NCBI GenBank assembly: GCA_002841945.1
Contig: PHBI01000036.1
Location: 1 to 54,903 of the forward strand
DNA from: Deltaproteobacteria bacterium HGW-Deltaproteobacteria-14
GTDB lineage: Bacteria; Myxococcota_A; UBA9042; PHBI01
Direction of reading: 5' to 3'
Length of the DNA stretch: 54,903 nucleotides
The notes under the pieces are model-generated. The model was not told the DNA's origin. It saw only the letters and a program-made list of their open reading frames with translations, and ran no database searches. The translations under genes were made by a program, and so were the position numbers. Below are positions 8,800 to 15,753 of the stretch, piece after piece. Positions within the stretch are counted from its first letter, which is position 1, and every line of letters starts with the position of its first letter.

Positions 8800-9316
8800 G
8801 CCGACCGCGAGCGAACCCGAGGAGCCAGCCGAGCCAACCGAGATGGAGTGGGCCGACGACCTGCGGAGCGCGGTCGCCGACCTCTCCCAGGACGTCGAGG
8901 TGCTCAAGGCGCGGTCGCACGGCGTCGAGCCCGAGGACGCCGCCCAGGCCCAGAACGCCCGCCGCCGCTATGGCGCGGTCGCCTTCGCGATGTCCATGCT
9001 GATCGGCGTGATGGGGCCGGTGTGGCTGCTCATCGTCTACACCGTCGACGGCGCCGAGGAGCTGACCGCGGCCAAGTCCCTGCTCGTCGTGGGCCTGCTC
9101 GGCTTCGCCTACGCGCTGCTGCGGGCCGCCGACCGCTTCTCGCTCGACGAGCGCATCATCGAGCGCATCGAGATCGCGCGCGCATCGAAGAAGGGCGACT
9201 CCGAGGACGCGGCGTCACCGGCGGACGCGGCCATCACCCTGGCGAACAACGTCATCGACATGGTCGGCAAACTCGACGAGCTGCGACAGGGCCCGACCAA
9301 GCCGCCGGCGCCTTGA
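8792..9316 (+). CDS. Two-helix membrane protein partnered with ImmA/IrrE protease
   Basis: A 174-aa protein that I do not recognise. The ATG lies inside the protease gene (8-base overlap). The N-terminal 65 residues are acidic and helical. Two hydrophobic segments follow, about residues 66-88 and 97-112, joined by a short acidic loop. A soluble charged tail contains IIERIEIARASKK and ends Pro-rich. The two segments predict a hairpin with both ends on the same, probably cytoplasmic, side. Translational coupling suggests that it works with the protease as anchor, substrate or inhibitor; this is inference only. The gap to the convergent next gene is 52 bases. Confidence 0.75.
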   Translation: MAEPTASEPEEPAEPTEMEWADDLRSAVADLSQDVEVLKARSHGVEPEDAAQAQNARRRYGAVAFAMSMLIGVMGPVWLLIVYTVDGAEELTAAKSLLVVGLLGFAYALLRAADRFSLDERIIERIEIARASKKGDSEDAASPADAAITLANNVIDMVGKLDELRQGPTKPPAP

Positions 9317-9368
9317 CGCGCCGGGGCGCGGGGGCGAACGCCCGGCGCCCGCTCACCTCAGCCCGCCA

Positions 9369-10532
9369 TCAGAGCCCCTGCACCTTCGTCAGGATCTCGC
9401 GCATGATCTCGGAGGTGCCGCCGCCGATCGTGATGAGGCGGGTGTCGCGCCAGGCGCGGCTCACCTCGTACTCCGCCATGTAGCCGGCGCCGCCGTAGAT
9501 CTGCATGCAGCGGTCCGTCACGCGGCACGCGAGCTCGCCCCCGATGAGCTTCGCCATGGTGATCTCGCGCACCGCGTTCTGCCCCCGCGCCAGGAGATCG
9601 ACGGCCCGGTAGTTGAGCTGGCGCGCGGCCTCGATCTCCGCCTCGAGCTGGACGATGAGGTGGCGCACCGTCTGGAATCCCACCAGCGGTCGCCCGAAGG
9701 CGTTGCGGTCCTTGGCGTACTGGACCGTCATGTCCAGGATGCGCTGGGACCCGGCGACCGAGGAGATGGCGCCGACGAGCCGCTCGCCCTGGAAGTTCTG
9801 CATGATGTAGTAGAACCCCATGTTCTCGTGGCCGAGGATGTTCTTCGCCGGGATGCGGCAGTCCTCGAAGAAGAGCTCGGCCGTGTCGGAGCTGTGGTTG
9901 CCGACCTTCTCGAGCTTCTTCGTGACCTTGAAGCCCTTCGTATCGGTCGGGAACATCACCAGCGAGATGCCCTTGAAGCCCTCGGCGCCGGTCCGCACCG
10001 CGAGGGTGATGAAGTCCGCCCGGGTCCCGTTGGTGATGTAGGTCTTGGCGCCGTTGATGACGAGGTCATCGCCGTCGCGCCGCGCGGTCGTCCGGAGGCT
10101 AGCGACGTCCGAGCCGACGTCGGGCTCCGACACGCCGAGGGCCGCGATGGCCTCGCCCTTCACCGCCGGCATCCAGAAGTTGCGCTTGTGGTAGTCGTCG
10201 CCGATCTCGCCGATCACCGGGGTCGCCATGTCGCTCTGGACGAGCAGCCCCATGGTCAGCCCGGCCATCCCGCAGTTGACCAGCTCCTCGGCGTAGCAGG
10301 TGGTGAACCACCAATCGAGCCCCTGCCCGCCCCACTCCTCGGGCACGCGGATCCCCAGCAGGCCGAGGTCGCCGGCCTGCCGGAAGACCTCGTTCGGGAA
10401 CAGCCGCGCCTCCTCCCACTCATCCGCGTGGGGGTGGAGCTCGTTCTTCGCCCAGTCTCGAACCGTCCTGCGGAGCAGCTCGTGCTCGGCGGTGAACTGG
10501 GGATAGCTGCGATAACGGACGGCCTGCGACAT
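9369..10532 (-). CDS. Acyl-CoA dehydrogenase, long-chain (LCAD) type
   Basis: A 387-aa FAD-dependent acyl-CoA dehydrogenase, catalysing alpha,beta-dehydrogenation of an acyl-CoA. The start is ATG at 10532, just after GAGGTGA; the open frame continues upstream but with non-protein-like composition. Landmarks are GLLGIRVPEEWGGQG, the family signature ALGVSEPDVGSD at 131-142, and GGAGYMAEYEVSRAWRD followed by the C-terminal GGGTSEIMREIL. The short/medium-chain catalytic Glu position near the C-terminus is Gly (GGGTSEI), whereas Glu250 in QGERL matches the helix-G catalytic Glu of long-chain and isovaleryl-type enzymes. A long- or branched-chain substrate is therefore likely. No other beta-oxidation genes are next to it. 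Confidence 0.92.
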   Translation of the reverse strand: MSQAVRYRSYPQFTAEHELLRRTVRDWAKNELHPHADEWEEARLFPNEVFRQAGDLGLLGIRVPEEWGGQGLDWWFTTCYAEELVNCGMAGLTMGLLVQSDMATPVIGEIGDDYHKRNFWMPAVKGEAIAALGVSEPDVGSDVASLRTTARRDGDDLVINGAKTYITNGTRADFITLAVRTGAEGFKGISLVMFPTDTKGFKVTKKLEKVGNHSSDTAELFFEDCRIPAKNILGHENMGFYYIMQNFQGERLVGAISSVAGSQRILDMTVQYAKDRNAFGRPLVGFQTVRHLIVQLEAEIEAARQLNYRAVDLLARGQNAVREITMAKLIGGELACRVTDRCMQIYGGAGYMAEYEVSRAWRDTRLITIGGGTSEIMREILTKVQGL

Positions 10533-10991
10533 GGTCACCTCGGCGGAGCGGCGTATTTTGCGGACCGCCGCAGCATAGTCAGAGCCGCCCGAATGCGAAA
10601 GTCCACGCGCCCCGGCGCCCCTGGCGGCCGAAAACGAACGAGATCCCCACAGGTTATCCACAGCCACCGTGAACGGTGTGGCACCTCGCACAGTGGCCAC
10701 TGGCCTGGGCCTCTGGCGGGTCGCGACCCGCGGCTGCGCGGGGTCGACAGCTGGCTGTGGAAAACCACCACCGGTTTTAGGTCGGTGGCTCGATTTAGCG
10801 GTCACCGCCCAGGTGGTCAAGCCTCCGCGCGGGCCTTTTTCGGCCCGGTCTCGAACCCACGAGAACCGCTGAGAATCCCGCACAGTGCCCGAGCACAGGG
10901 TCTGACCGACGTCAAGATTCCCACCCGGGCGCGCCGATCAGCCGAGCGGAGGCCGGATCGCGGCCGCTTGCGGCGCGATCCCGGGCCGGCT
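10533..10991. other. 459-base gene-free stretch between acyl-CoA dehydrogenase start and holB end
   Basis: No convincing gene is present. The stretch is less GC-rich than the surrounding genes. It holds DnaA-box-like sites (separate entry), a 14-base perfect palindrome CGGGTCGCGACCCG near 10718-10731, and a CGGGCC-TTTTTC-GGCCCG hairpin near 10830. The acyl-CoA dehydrogenase promoter must lie at its left end, but I see no convincing -35/-10 pair. Confidence 0.5.
10644..10764. promoter_or_regulatory. Cluster of DnaA-box-like sites
   Basis: A perfect consensus DnaA box TTATCCACA lies at 10654-10662 on the plus strand. It is preceded immediately by the related ATCCCCACA (10644-10651 region). A second site, TTTTCCACA (one mismatch), lies at 10764-10756 on the minus strand. 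Three related 9-mers within about 120 bases of non-coding DNA is more than expected in GC-rich sequence. Neither dnaA nor dnaN is nearby, so this may be an accessory DnaA-binding locus rather than an origin. Confidence 0.4.
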
Positions 10992-12050
10992 TCACAGGAC
11001 CTCGTTGTGCGGGATCATGGCCCGCTCTCCCTCCGCCCCCGGGAAGGCGAGGAGCGCGAGCAGGAGCCGCTCGAGGGTGAGGCGCGGGTTGGTGTTGAAG
11101 ACCGCCAGGCCGCGGCGGGTCTCGCTCAGCAGATCGAGCCGCGCCAGCAGCGCCGCGCTCCCATAGCGCGTCGCCCAGGCCGTGATCGCCGGCCGCAGAT
11201 CCTCGTGAAAGAGGCGCTGCGAGACGCCGAGGCGGACCAGCAGCGCGTCCCGCAGGAGGCGCTCGAGGAGGTCCACGATGGTGTCGCGGGCCCCGGCATG
11301 CTCGCTTATCCACGCGGCGAGCGCCAGCGCGCCGAGGCGATCCCCCGGCCCGATCCCCAGAAAGCGCGTCATGATCTCGTCGCGCGCCGCCATCACCGGG
11401 TCGTCCTCGAGCGCGAGCGCCGCCCCGACGCTGCCGTCCGCCACCGGCGCCAGCCGCGCGGCGAGCTCCTCGCTCCAGCCGTGGCGCGCCACCAGGAGCG
11501 CCGCGAGCTCGCCCTCGGGGATGCGCCCGAACACCACCCGCTGGCAGCGCGACTTGATCGTCGTCAAGAGCGCCGCTGGCCGGCTCGAGAGCAGGATGAA
11601 GCGGGTCCGTGACGGCGGCTCCTCGAGGGTCTTGAGGAGGGCGTTGGCCGCCTCCTCGCCGAGCCCGTCGGCGGGATCGACGATGACGAAGCGAAAGCGG
11701 GCCTCGATGGGCGGGAACGGCACCATCCGGAGGACGTCGCGCACCTGGGCGATCTTGATCTGGCGCCCGTCGGGCACCAGCGCCAGGACGTCCGGGTGCG
11801 CCGTCGACGCCTCCGTCGCCCCCATCGCGAGGATGCGGCGGCAGTGACGGCAGCGCCCACACGCCACCCGGCCCGGCTCGGACACCTCGCCGACACAGTT
11901 CACCAGCGCCGCGAAGCCGAACGCCGCCTGCCGCTTGCCCACCCCCATCGGCCCCTGGAAGAGATAGGCGTGGTGCGCGGTCCCGGAGGCGTTCGCCTGG
12001 GCCAGCGCGCTGACGACGCGGTCGTGGCCGACGAGCTCGTGGAGCAGCAT
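10992..12050 (-). CDS. holB: DNA polymerase III subunit delta'
   Basis: A 352-aa clamp-loader subunit. The AAA+ core includes HHAYLFQGPMGVGKR, a Walker A region close to the HolB/DnaX type. CGRCRHC gives the tight zinc-binding cluster that follows an earlier Cys. VDPADGLGEEAANALLKTLEEPP is the Walker B and sensor region, and LLTTIKSRCQRVVF is the SRC motif. It loads the sliding clamp with the delta and DnaX subunits. The C-terminal third is the helical oligomerisation collar. Length matches the family. The usual neighbour tmk is absent; the gene stands between the nuclease lipoprotein and the acyl-CoA dehydrogenase on the same strand. Confidence 0.9.
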   Translation of the reverse strand: MLLHELVGHDRVVSALAQANASGTAHHAYLFQGPMGVGKRQAAFGFAALVNCVGEVSEPGRVACGRCRHCRRILAMGATEASTAHPDVLALVPDGRQIKIAQVRDVLRMVPFPPIEARFRFVIVDPADGLGEEAANALLKTLEEPPSRTRFILLSSRPAALLTTIKSRCQRVVFGRIPEGELAALLVARHGWSEELAARLAPVADGSVGAALALEDDPVMAARDEIMTRFLGIGPGDRLGALALAAWISEHAGARDTIVDLLERLLRDALLVRLGVSQRLFHEDLRPAITAWATRYGSAALLARLDLLSETRRGLAVFNTNPRLTLERLLLALLAFPGAEGERAMIPHNEVL

Positions 12051-12138
12051 GGGACCTCTCGGGATGGACTCGGGCGGAGCTTAGCCCGCTGGGCGGTGGA
12101 CGCTCAAGCGCCACGGATGGCGGGGGCCGCGCGCGAGG

Positions 12139-12996
12139 TCACCAGCCGCAGGCGCCCCAGCCGCCGAGCCCCTCGCTGGCGGCCGCCGCCTGGGCCGTCT
12201 TGCCCTCGGGCTCGTACACCCGCCCAGAGGCGTAGGGGTACAGCAGCCGCCCGTATCCCAGGCGGATGAGCCGCACGTTGAGGTTGATCGGCTGCCCTCC
12301 GGCCCCCGCGTCGCGGACGTAGACGTAGCGCAGGAGCCGATTGTAGAGGTCGCGATCGGTGGACGTCGGATCCGTCACGAGGCAGACCGAGTCCCCGCTC
12401 GCCGCGATCTCAGCGGCGGTGAAGGCGCGGGCGTCCCACGCCACGCAGTCGTCGGAGCTCAGCTCGGGGGTGTCGACGAGCAGAAAGCGCACGGCGTCCC
12501 CGGACGCGACGTCGACGGTGTCCCCGTCGCGCACGTGGGTCACGGCGATCCAGTCGGCGGCGTCCGCGCAGTCGTCCCCTTGGGCGACGAGGAAGTCGGT
12601 CGCCGCGGGGCCGGTCGCGCACAGCGCCTCGTAGTCCGCGCAGCAGTTGCCGTACTGGACGCACGGCGCGTCGCACTGGCAGCTCTCCCCGACCGAGAAG
12701 GTGCCGCAGCGGGCAGCGCAGGTCCCCGCGGGCGGCCCCGTGTCGGCGCCGTCGACCGCCGCGGTGTCGGCCAGCGGCGACGTGTCTATCGGCCCCTCCG
12801 TGTCCAGCGTCACGGTGTCCGACGAGGCCAGGGTGTCGCCCGTGACGGCGTCCGACGGCGGCAGGGTGTCCCCCTCGACGGCGTCGACGACGGTCGCGTC
12901 CACCGCGCCGCCCGTCTCCGCCAAGCAACCGGCCAGGGCGGTGGCCGCCACAAGGGAGGTGCCGAGGACGACGAGGCCGGCGCGGAGAAGCATCAT
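12139..12996 (-). CDS. Lipoprotein with somatomedin B-like and thermonuclease domains
   Basis: About 285 aa. The start at 12996 or the adjacent ATG at 12993 gives a signal ending in the lipobox ATALAGC. A Thr/Asp/Val-rich linker follows. Residues about 90-130 hold a Cys-rich module (CAARCGTF, SCQCDAPC, NCCADYEALC) with the spacing of a somatomedin B domain. The C-terminal domain is a staphylococcal-nuclease-like fold: VRDGDTV, then VRFLLVDTPE containing the catalytic Arg and Glu, then NRLLRYVYV with the second Arg. This predicts a lipid-anchored extracellular nuclease. A few bases separate it from the peptidase gene of the RiPP cluster, so it may share that transcript; a functional tie is not shown. 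The somatomedin B-nuclease fusion is unusual. Confidence 0.85.
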   Translation of the reverse strand: MMLLRAGLVVLGTSLVAATALAGCLAETGGAVDATVVDAVEGDTLPPSDAVTGDTLASSDTVTLDTEGPIDTSPLADTAAVDGADTGPPAGTCAARCGTFSVGESCQCDAPCVQYGNCCADYEALCATGPAATDFLVAQGDDCADAADWIAVTHVRDGDTVDVASGDAVRFLLVDTPELSSDDCVAWDARAFTAAEIAASGDSVCLVTDPTSTDRDLYNRLLRYVYVRDAGAGGQPINLNVRLIRLGYGRLLYPYASGRVYEPEGKTAQAAAASEGLGGWGACGW

Positions 12997-13039
12997 GAGC
13001 GCGACTCTGTCACGCGGCGCGAGCATCGCCAACGAGTGT

Positions 13040-13495
13040 TCATCTCGGAGGCCGCCAGCGGCCCCACGCCGCCGTCGGAGCGCGGCCGGCGAGCCGGCGG
13101 GACAGGCCGACGATCCGCGCCAGAGGTGCTCCTCCGGCGCGGGACGCCCGGGCCACCCAGCGATCCCATCGGTGGCCCCGGAGCCGCCCCAGCACGTCGC
13201 AACGCGTCACTGGCGGATCCGGCCAAGCGACCGCGTCGCCTTTGGTCGTGATGATGTCACCCGCCACCCGGATGACGCGATGCAACACGAGCCGGCTGGC
13301 GAGCGCTACCAGCACCACGTCGCCCACCGCGAGCGGGCTGCCAGCGAGCGGGATGACGGTCACGGCGGCACCATCGCGGACCCAGGGCCACATGCTCTGC
13401 CCGGCTGCGCGGGTCCTCAGCGGGCGCCCTGCCGCGAGCTGGGCTCGCGCGAGCTCGACCGCGACGGTCGCGAGGCCGGGCGGCGCGCCCGTCAC
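13040..13495 (-). CDS. S24/S26 (signal-peptidase-like) protease of the RiPP cluster
   Basis: A 151-aa protein with the signal peptidase I core. GQSMWPWV carries the nucleophile Ser in the GxSMxP box. LVLHRVI follows, with His at the place of the general base in the ER/archaeal-type (Ser-His) enzymes. TTKGDAVAWPD is the conserved KGD region. No clear membrane anchor is present, unlike true signal peptidases. The GTG start overlaps the TGA of the radical SAM gene (GTGA). Small S24/S26 proteases are regularly found with HprK-related and PqqD-like genes. The likely role is leader-peptide removal, inferred from context. The C-terminal 45 residues are Arg/Ala-rich and may be poorly structured. Confidence 0.82.
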   Translation of the reverse strand: MTGAPPGLATVAVELARAQLAAGRPLRTRAAGQSMWPWVRDGAAVTVIPLAGSPLAVGDVVLVALASRLVLHRVIRVAGDIITTKGDAVAWPDPPVTRCDVLGRLRGHRWDRWVARASRAGGAPLARIVGLSRRLAGRAPTAAWGRWRPPR

Positions 13496-14616
13496 GACCG
13501 GCGCGCGGCCTCGACCTGGGCCGGATCCAGGATGGAGAAGCGCGGCCGCGCCAGCCCGGCCGGGAGCGGCGGGTCGGGGAGCCCGGCGGCGCGAGCGCGG
13601 GCCAGGGTCTTGGCCCGGGTCGTCTCGCAGACGGTCGCGATGGCGCGGTGAGGGTCGCCGGTCTCCACGAAGGACTGCCCCATGCAGAAGTCACAGTCCT
13701 CACGGACCGGGCAGGTCGCGCACAGCGCCCGATCAGACCGGGTGTGGGCCTGGATGCCCCGCAGCCGCGCCGAGCGCCGCCACAGGTCCGCGAGGCGGTC
13801 GCCGCGCGCCAGGTTCCCGAGGGGCTCGGGCCAGGTGACGCACGGGGTGACGTCCCCCTCGGGGGAGACGTAGAGCGCCAGGGTGCCCGCCGCGCAGTTC
13901 TTCAGCTGCCCCCAATCGTTGGAGGCCGAGGGCACCTCGCAGCCCCCCTCGCGGGCGAGCTGGAAGGCCTCGAGCGCGGTCAGATCGTCGAGGTCGAGCG
14001 CGGTGTCGCGCGGGAACGTCGCGCCGGAGTGGGCGGCGCGGATCTCGCCGTCGAGGCTGACCGAGATACCCCGGGCAGCGCACTCGTCGACGACCGCGCG
14101 CCAGCTGTCCTTGTTGCGCTGCATCACGGCGCAGGCGACGAGCACCGTCACGCCAGCGGCCTGCAAATGGTCCATCGCGGCGCGTGTCGCCGCGTGACTA
14201 CCGGGCACCCGGGTGATCGCGTCGTGCACTGCAGCGTCGGTGCTGTAGTAGCTCAGCCAGACGCTGCTGACGCCGATCCGGCCGAGCTCGCGGGCGCTGT
14301 CGGCGTCGATGAGCCCGCCGTGGGACTTGAGGTGGACGAAGAGCCCCCGCATCCGGGCGTGGGCGAGCAGCTCGAGCAGGTCCTTGCGCAGAAATATCTC
14401 GCCCCCGGAGATGAGGAGCGTGAAGACCTGGAGCATCGCCGCCTGGTCGATGACGTCCTTCCAGAAGGCGGTCGAGAGGACGCGCTTCTTCTTGTCGTCG
14501 AGGTAGCAGTGCTCGCAGTCGAGATCGCACTGGTACAGGAGATCGAGCTGCAGCTCGTAGAGCTTGCCCTCGGCGTGGTAGGCGCGACGGATCGCCTGGT
14601 TCAGCCCTGCGAGCAC
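13492..14616 (-). CDS. Radical SAM/SPASM peptide-modifying enzyme
   Basis: A 374-aa radical S-adenosylmethionine enzyme. The core cluster motif CDLDCEHC (C-x3-C-x2-C, Cys30/34/37) binds the SAM-cleaving 4Fe-4S cluster. LLISGGE is the SAM-contacting GGE motif. The C-terminal SPASM domain has many Cys: NCAAGTLALYVSPEGDVTPC, then LGNL, then CATCPVREDCDFC and a last Cys after GDPHRAIATV, for auxiliary clusters. SPASM enzymes modify ribosomal peptides, for example by thioether or carbon-carbon crosslinks, or act as protein maturases. GTG start; its first 16 bases overlap the kinase gene. The adjacent PqqD-like protein and Cys-rich peptide make a RiPP maturase role the best reading. Confidence 0.9.
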   Translation of the reverse strand: MLAGLNQAIRRAYHAEGKLYELQLDLLYQCDLDCEHCYLDDKKKRVLSTAFWKDVIDQAAMLQVFTLLISGGEIFLRKDLLELLAHARMRGLFVHLKSHGGLIDADSARELGRIGVSSVWLSYYSTDAAVHDAITRVPGSHAATRAAMDHLQAAGVTVLVACAVMQRNKDSWRAVVDECAARGISVSLDGEIRAAHSGATFPRDTALDLDDLTALEAFQLAREGGCEVPSASNDWGQLKNCAAGTLALYVSPEGDVTPCVTWPEPLGNLARGDRLADLWRRSARLRGIQAHTRSDRALCATCPVREDCDFCMGQSFVETGDPHRAIATVCETTRAKTLARARAAGLPDPPLPAGLARPRFSILDPAQVEAARRS

Positions 14617-15554
14617 GCGCCCTCCGGGTCATCGAGGGCGGCGCCGACAGCGGGCGCGACCGCGTCCTCGAGGTGGGACGCGAGGCGCCAGACCCGGACC
14701 TCGGCGGCGGCGGCGGCGAGCAGATCCCACAGCGCTTGGGTGCCGCCCCAAGCGGGCGCGAACCACAGCGTGCGACTGGCGAGCTCGAAGAACGCAGGGG
14801 CCGCTTCGAGGGGTGTCAGGGCCAGCGGCGACGAGGGCGCGAGGGTGAAGATCCCCGAGAGCGGGACCACCTCCCCCGAGCGCGGCAGCCGCTCCTTGCC
14901 GGCGAAGGGCGTCCCGGCGACGACCCAGCCGGCGCCCGCGCGGCCGAGCCAGGCGGTGTCATCCGCGAGCGCCCGCCAACCCGGGAGGCGACGCGTCATG
15001 GTGGTCTTGCCGTCACCGCTCGCCCCGACGAACAGCGCCGCGCGGTCGCCTTCGGGCGCGACCATCGCGCAGCCGTGGACCAGCGCGCCGCCGGCCGCTG
15101 GGGCCAACGTCGCCGCGACCACGCGCACCAGCCCCTCCACCTGGAGGCGCCACAGCGCCGGATCCTCGCGCCAGCGCCTGAGGTGCGCCCTCCCCTGCGG
15201 CTCGAGCCCGCTGGGTGACAGCGTCAGCTCCCAGCCCTCGGAGACGTCGACCAGGGTCGCGCCGTCCGCGGCCAGCGCCAGGCGCGGCAGCTCGGGCAGT
15301 CCCGCGGCCGGCTCGGCGGCGAGGTCGACCACGAGGCGCACCGCGACCGCGGGGTCGGTGCCCCCTGCGACGTAGCCCGCGCAGGCGTCGCGCAGCGGAT
15401 CTCGCAGCGCCGCCTCGGCGGTCTCGACGCGCACGCGCACCGCGCCGACCGTGAAGTCGGCGCGGTGCTCCGCGCCTCGCGCGTTCGGCTGGATCCCTCC
15501 CACGCTGCCCGCTCCAGAGGCCGAAGACCCGGAGGTCTCGGCCCGGTTCAGCAC
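14601..15554 (-). CDS. HprK-related kinase of a RiPP-type system
   Basis: A 317-aa protein related to the catalytic domain of HPr kinase/phosphorylase. A variable N-terminal half (about 1-150) leads to HGCAMVAPEGDRAALFVGASGDGKTT, with the P-loop GASGDGKTT at about 177-185, then ALADDTAWL with two Asp at 198-199, as in HprK. True HprK works on HPr of the PTS; no PTS gene is present. Stand-alone HprK-like proteins beside PqqD-like and protease genes form the 'HPr-rel-A' type gene sets, and a related kinase phosphorylates a Ser of a lasso peptide (paeninodin). The GTG start overlaps the TGA of the peptide gene in GTGCTGA, a tight translational coupling. Confidence 0.82.
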   Translation of the reverse strand: MLNRAETSGSSASGAGSVGGIQPNARGAEHRADFTVGAVRVRVETAEAALRDPLRDACAGYVAGGTDPAVAVRLVVDLAAEPAAGLPELPRLALAADGATLVDVSEGWELTLSPSGLEPQGRAHLRRWREDPALWRLQVEGLVRVVAATLAPAAGGALVHGCAMVAPEGDRAALFVGASGDGKTTMTRRLPGWRALADDTAWLGRAGAGWVVAGTPFAGKERLPRSGEVVPLSGIFTLAPSSPLALTPLEAAPAFFELASRTLWFAPAWGGTQALWDLLAAAAAEVRVWRLASHLEDAVAPAVGAALDDPEGACSQG

Positions 15555-15721
15555 GGGATCGGGCAGAAGAACCCTGAGTTGCAGCCACTCAAGAGCAGCA
15601 CCTTCTCGAACGCGACCCCGCTCTCCACCCTGGGCGGCTCGTAAGGCAGGCGGACGGCCGGTGCGGCCTCCGCAAGGTCGCGTCTGGTGCCCTCGTGATC
15701 GCTCTTCACGTCGTTGTCCAT
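15548..15721 (-). CDS. Candidate RiPP precursor peptide (57 aa)
   Basis: A short gene missed if the longest reading frame is taken. ATG at 15721 follows a near-perfect ribosome site, GGAGGTGAG. The 57-aa product has a charged, soluble first half, then LPYEPPRVESGVAFEKVLLL and the tail SGCNSGFFCPIPC (Cys 47, 53, 57). The YxxP-type motif followed by a short Phe/Glu segment resembles the leader element of precursors recognised by PqqD-like domains, including lasso and related peptides. The tail is the likely core: three Cys, two Ser and no charge. The gene lies directly before the kinase, radical SAM and protease genes and is coupled to them. Product structure and activity unknown. Confidence 0.75.
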   Translation of the reverse strand: MDNDVKSDHEGTRRDLAEAAPAVRLPYEPPRVESGVAFEKVLLLSGCNSGFFCPIPC

Positions 15722-15753
15722 CTCACCTCCAACGAGGGTCTGTTGCCGCGTCC

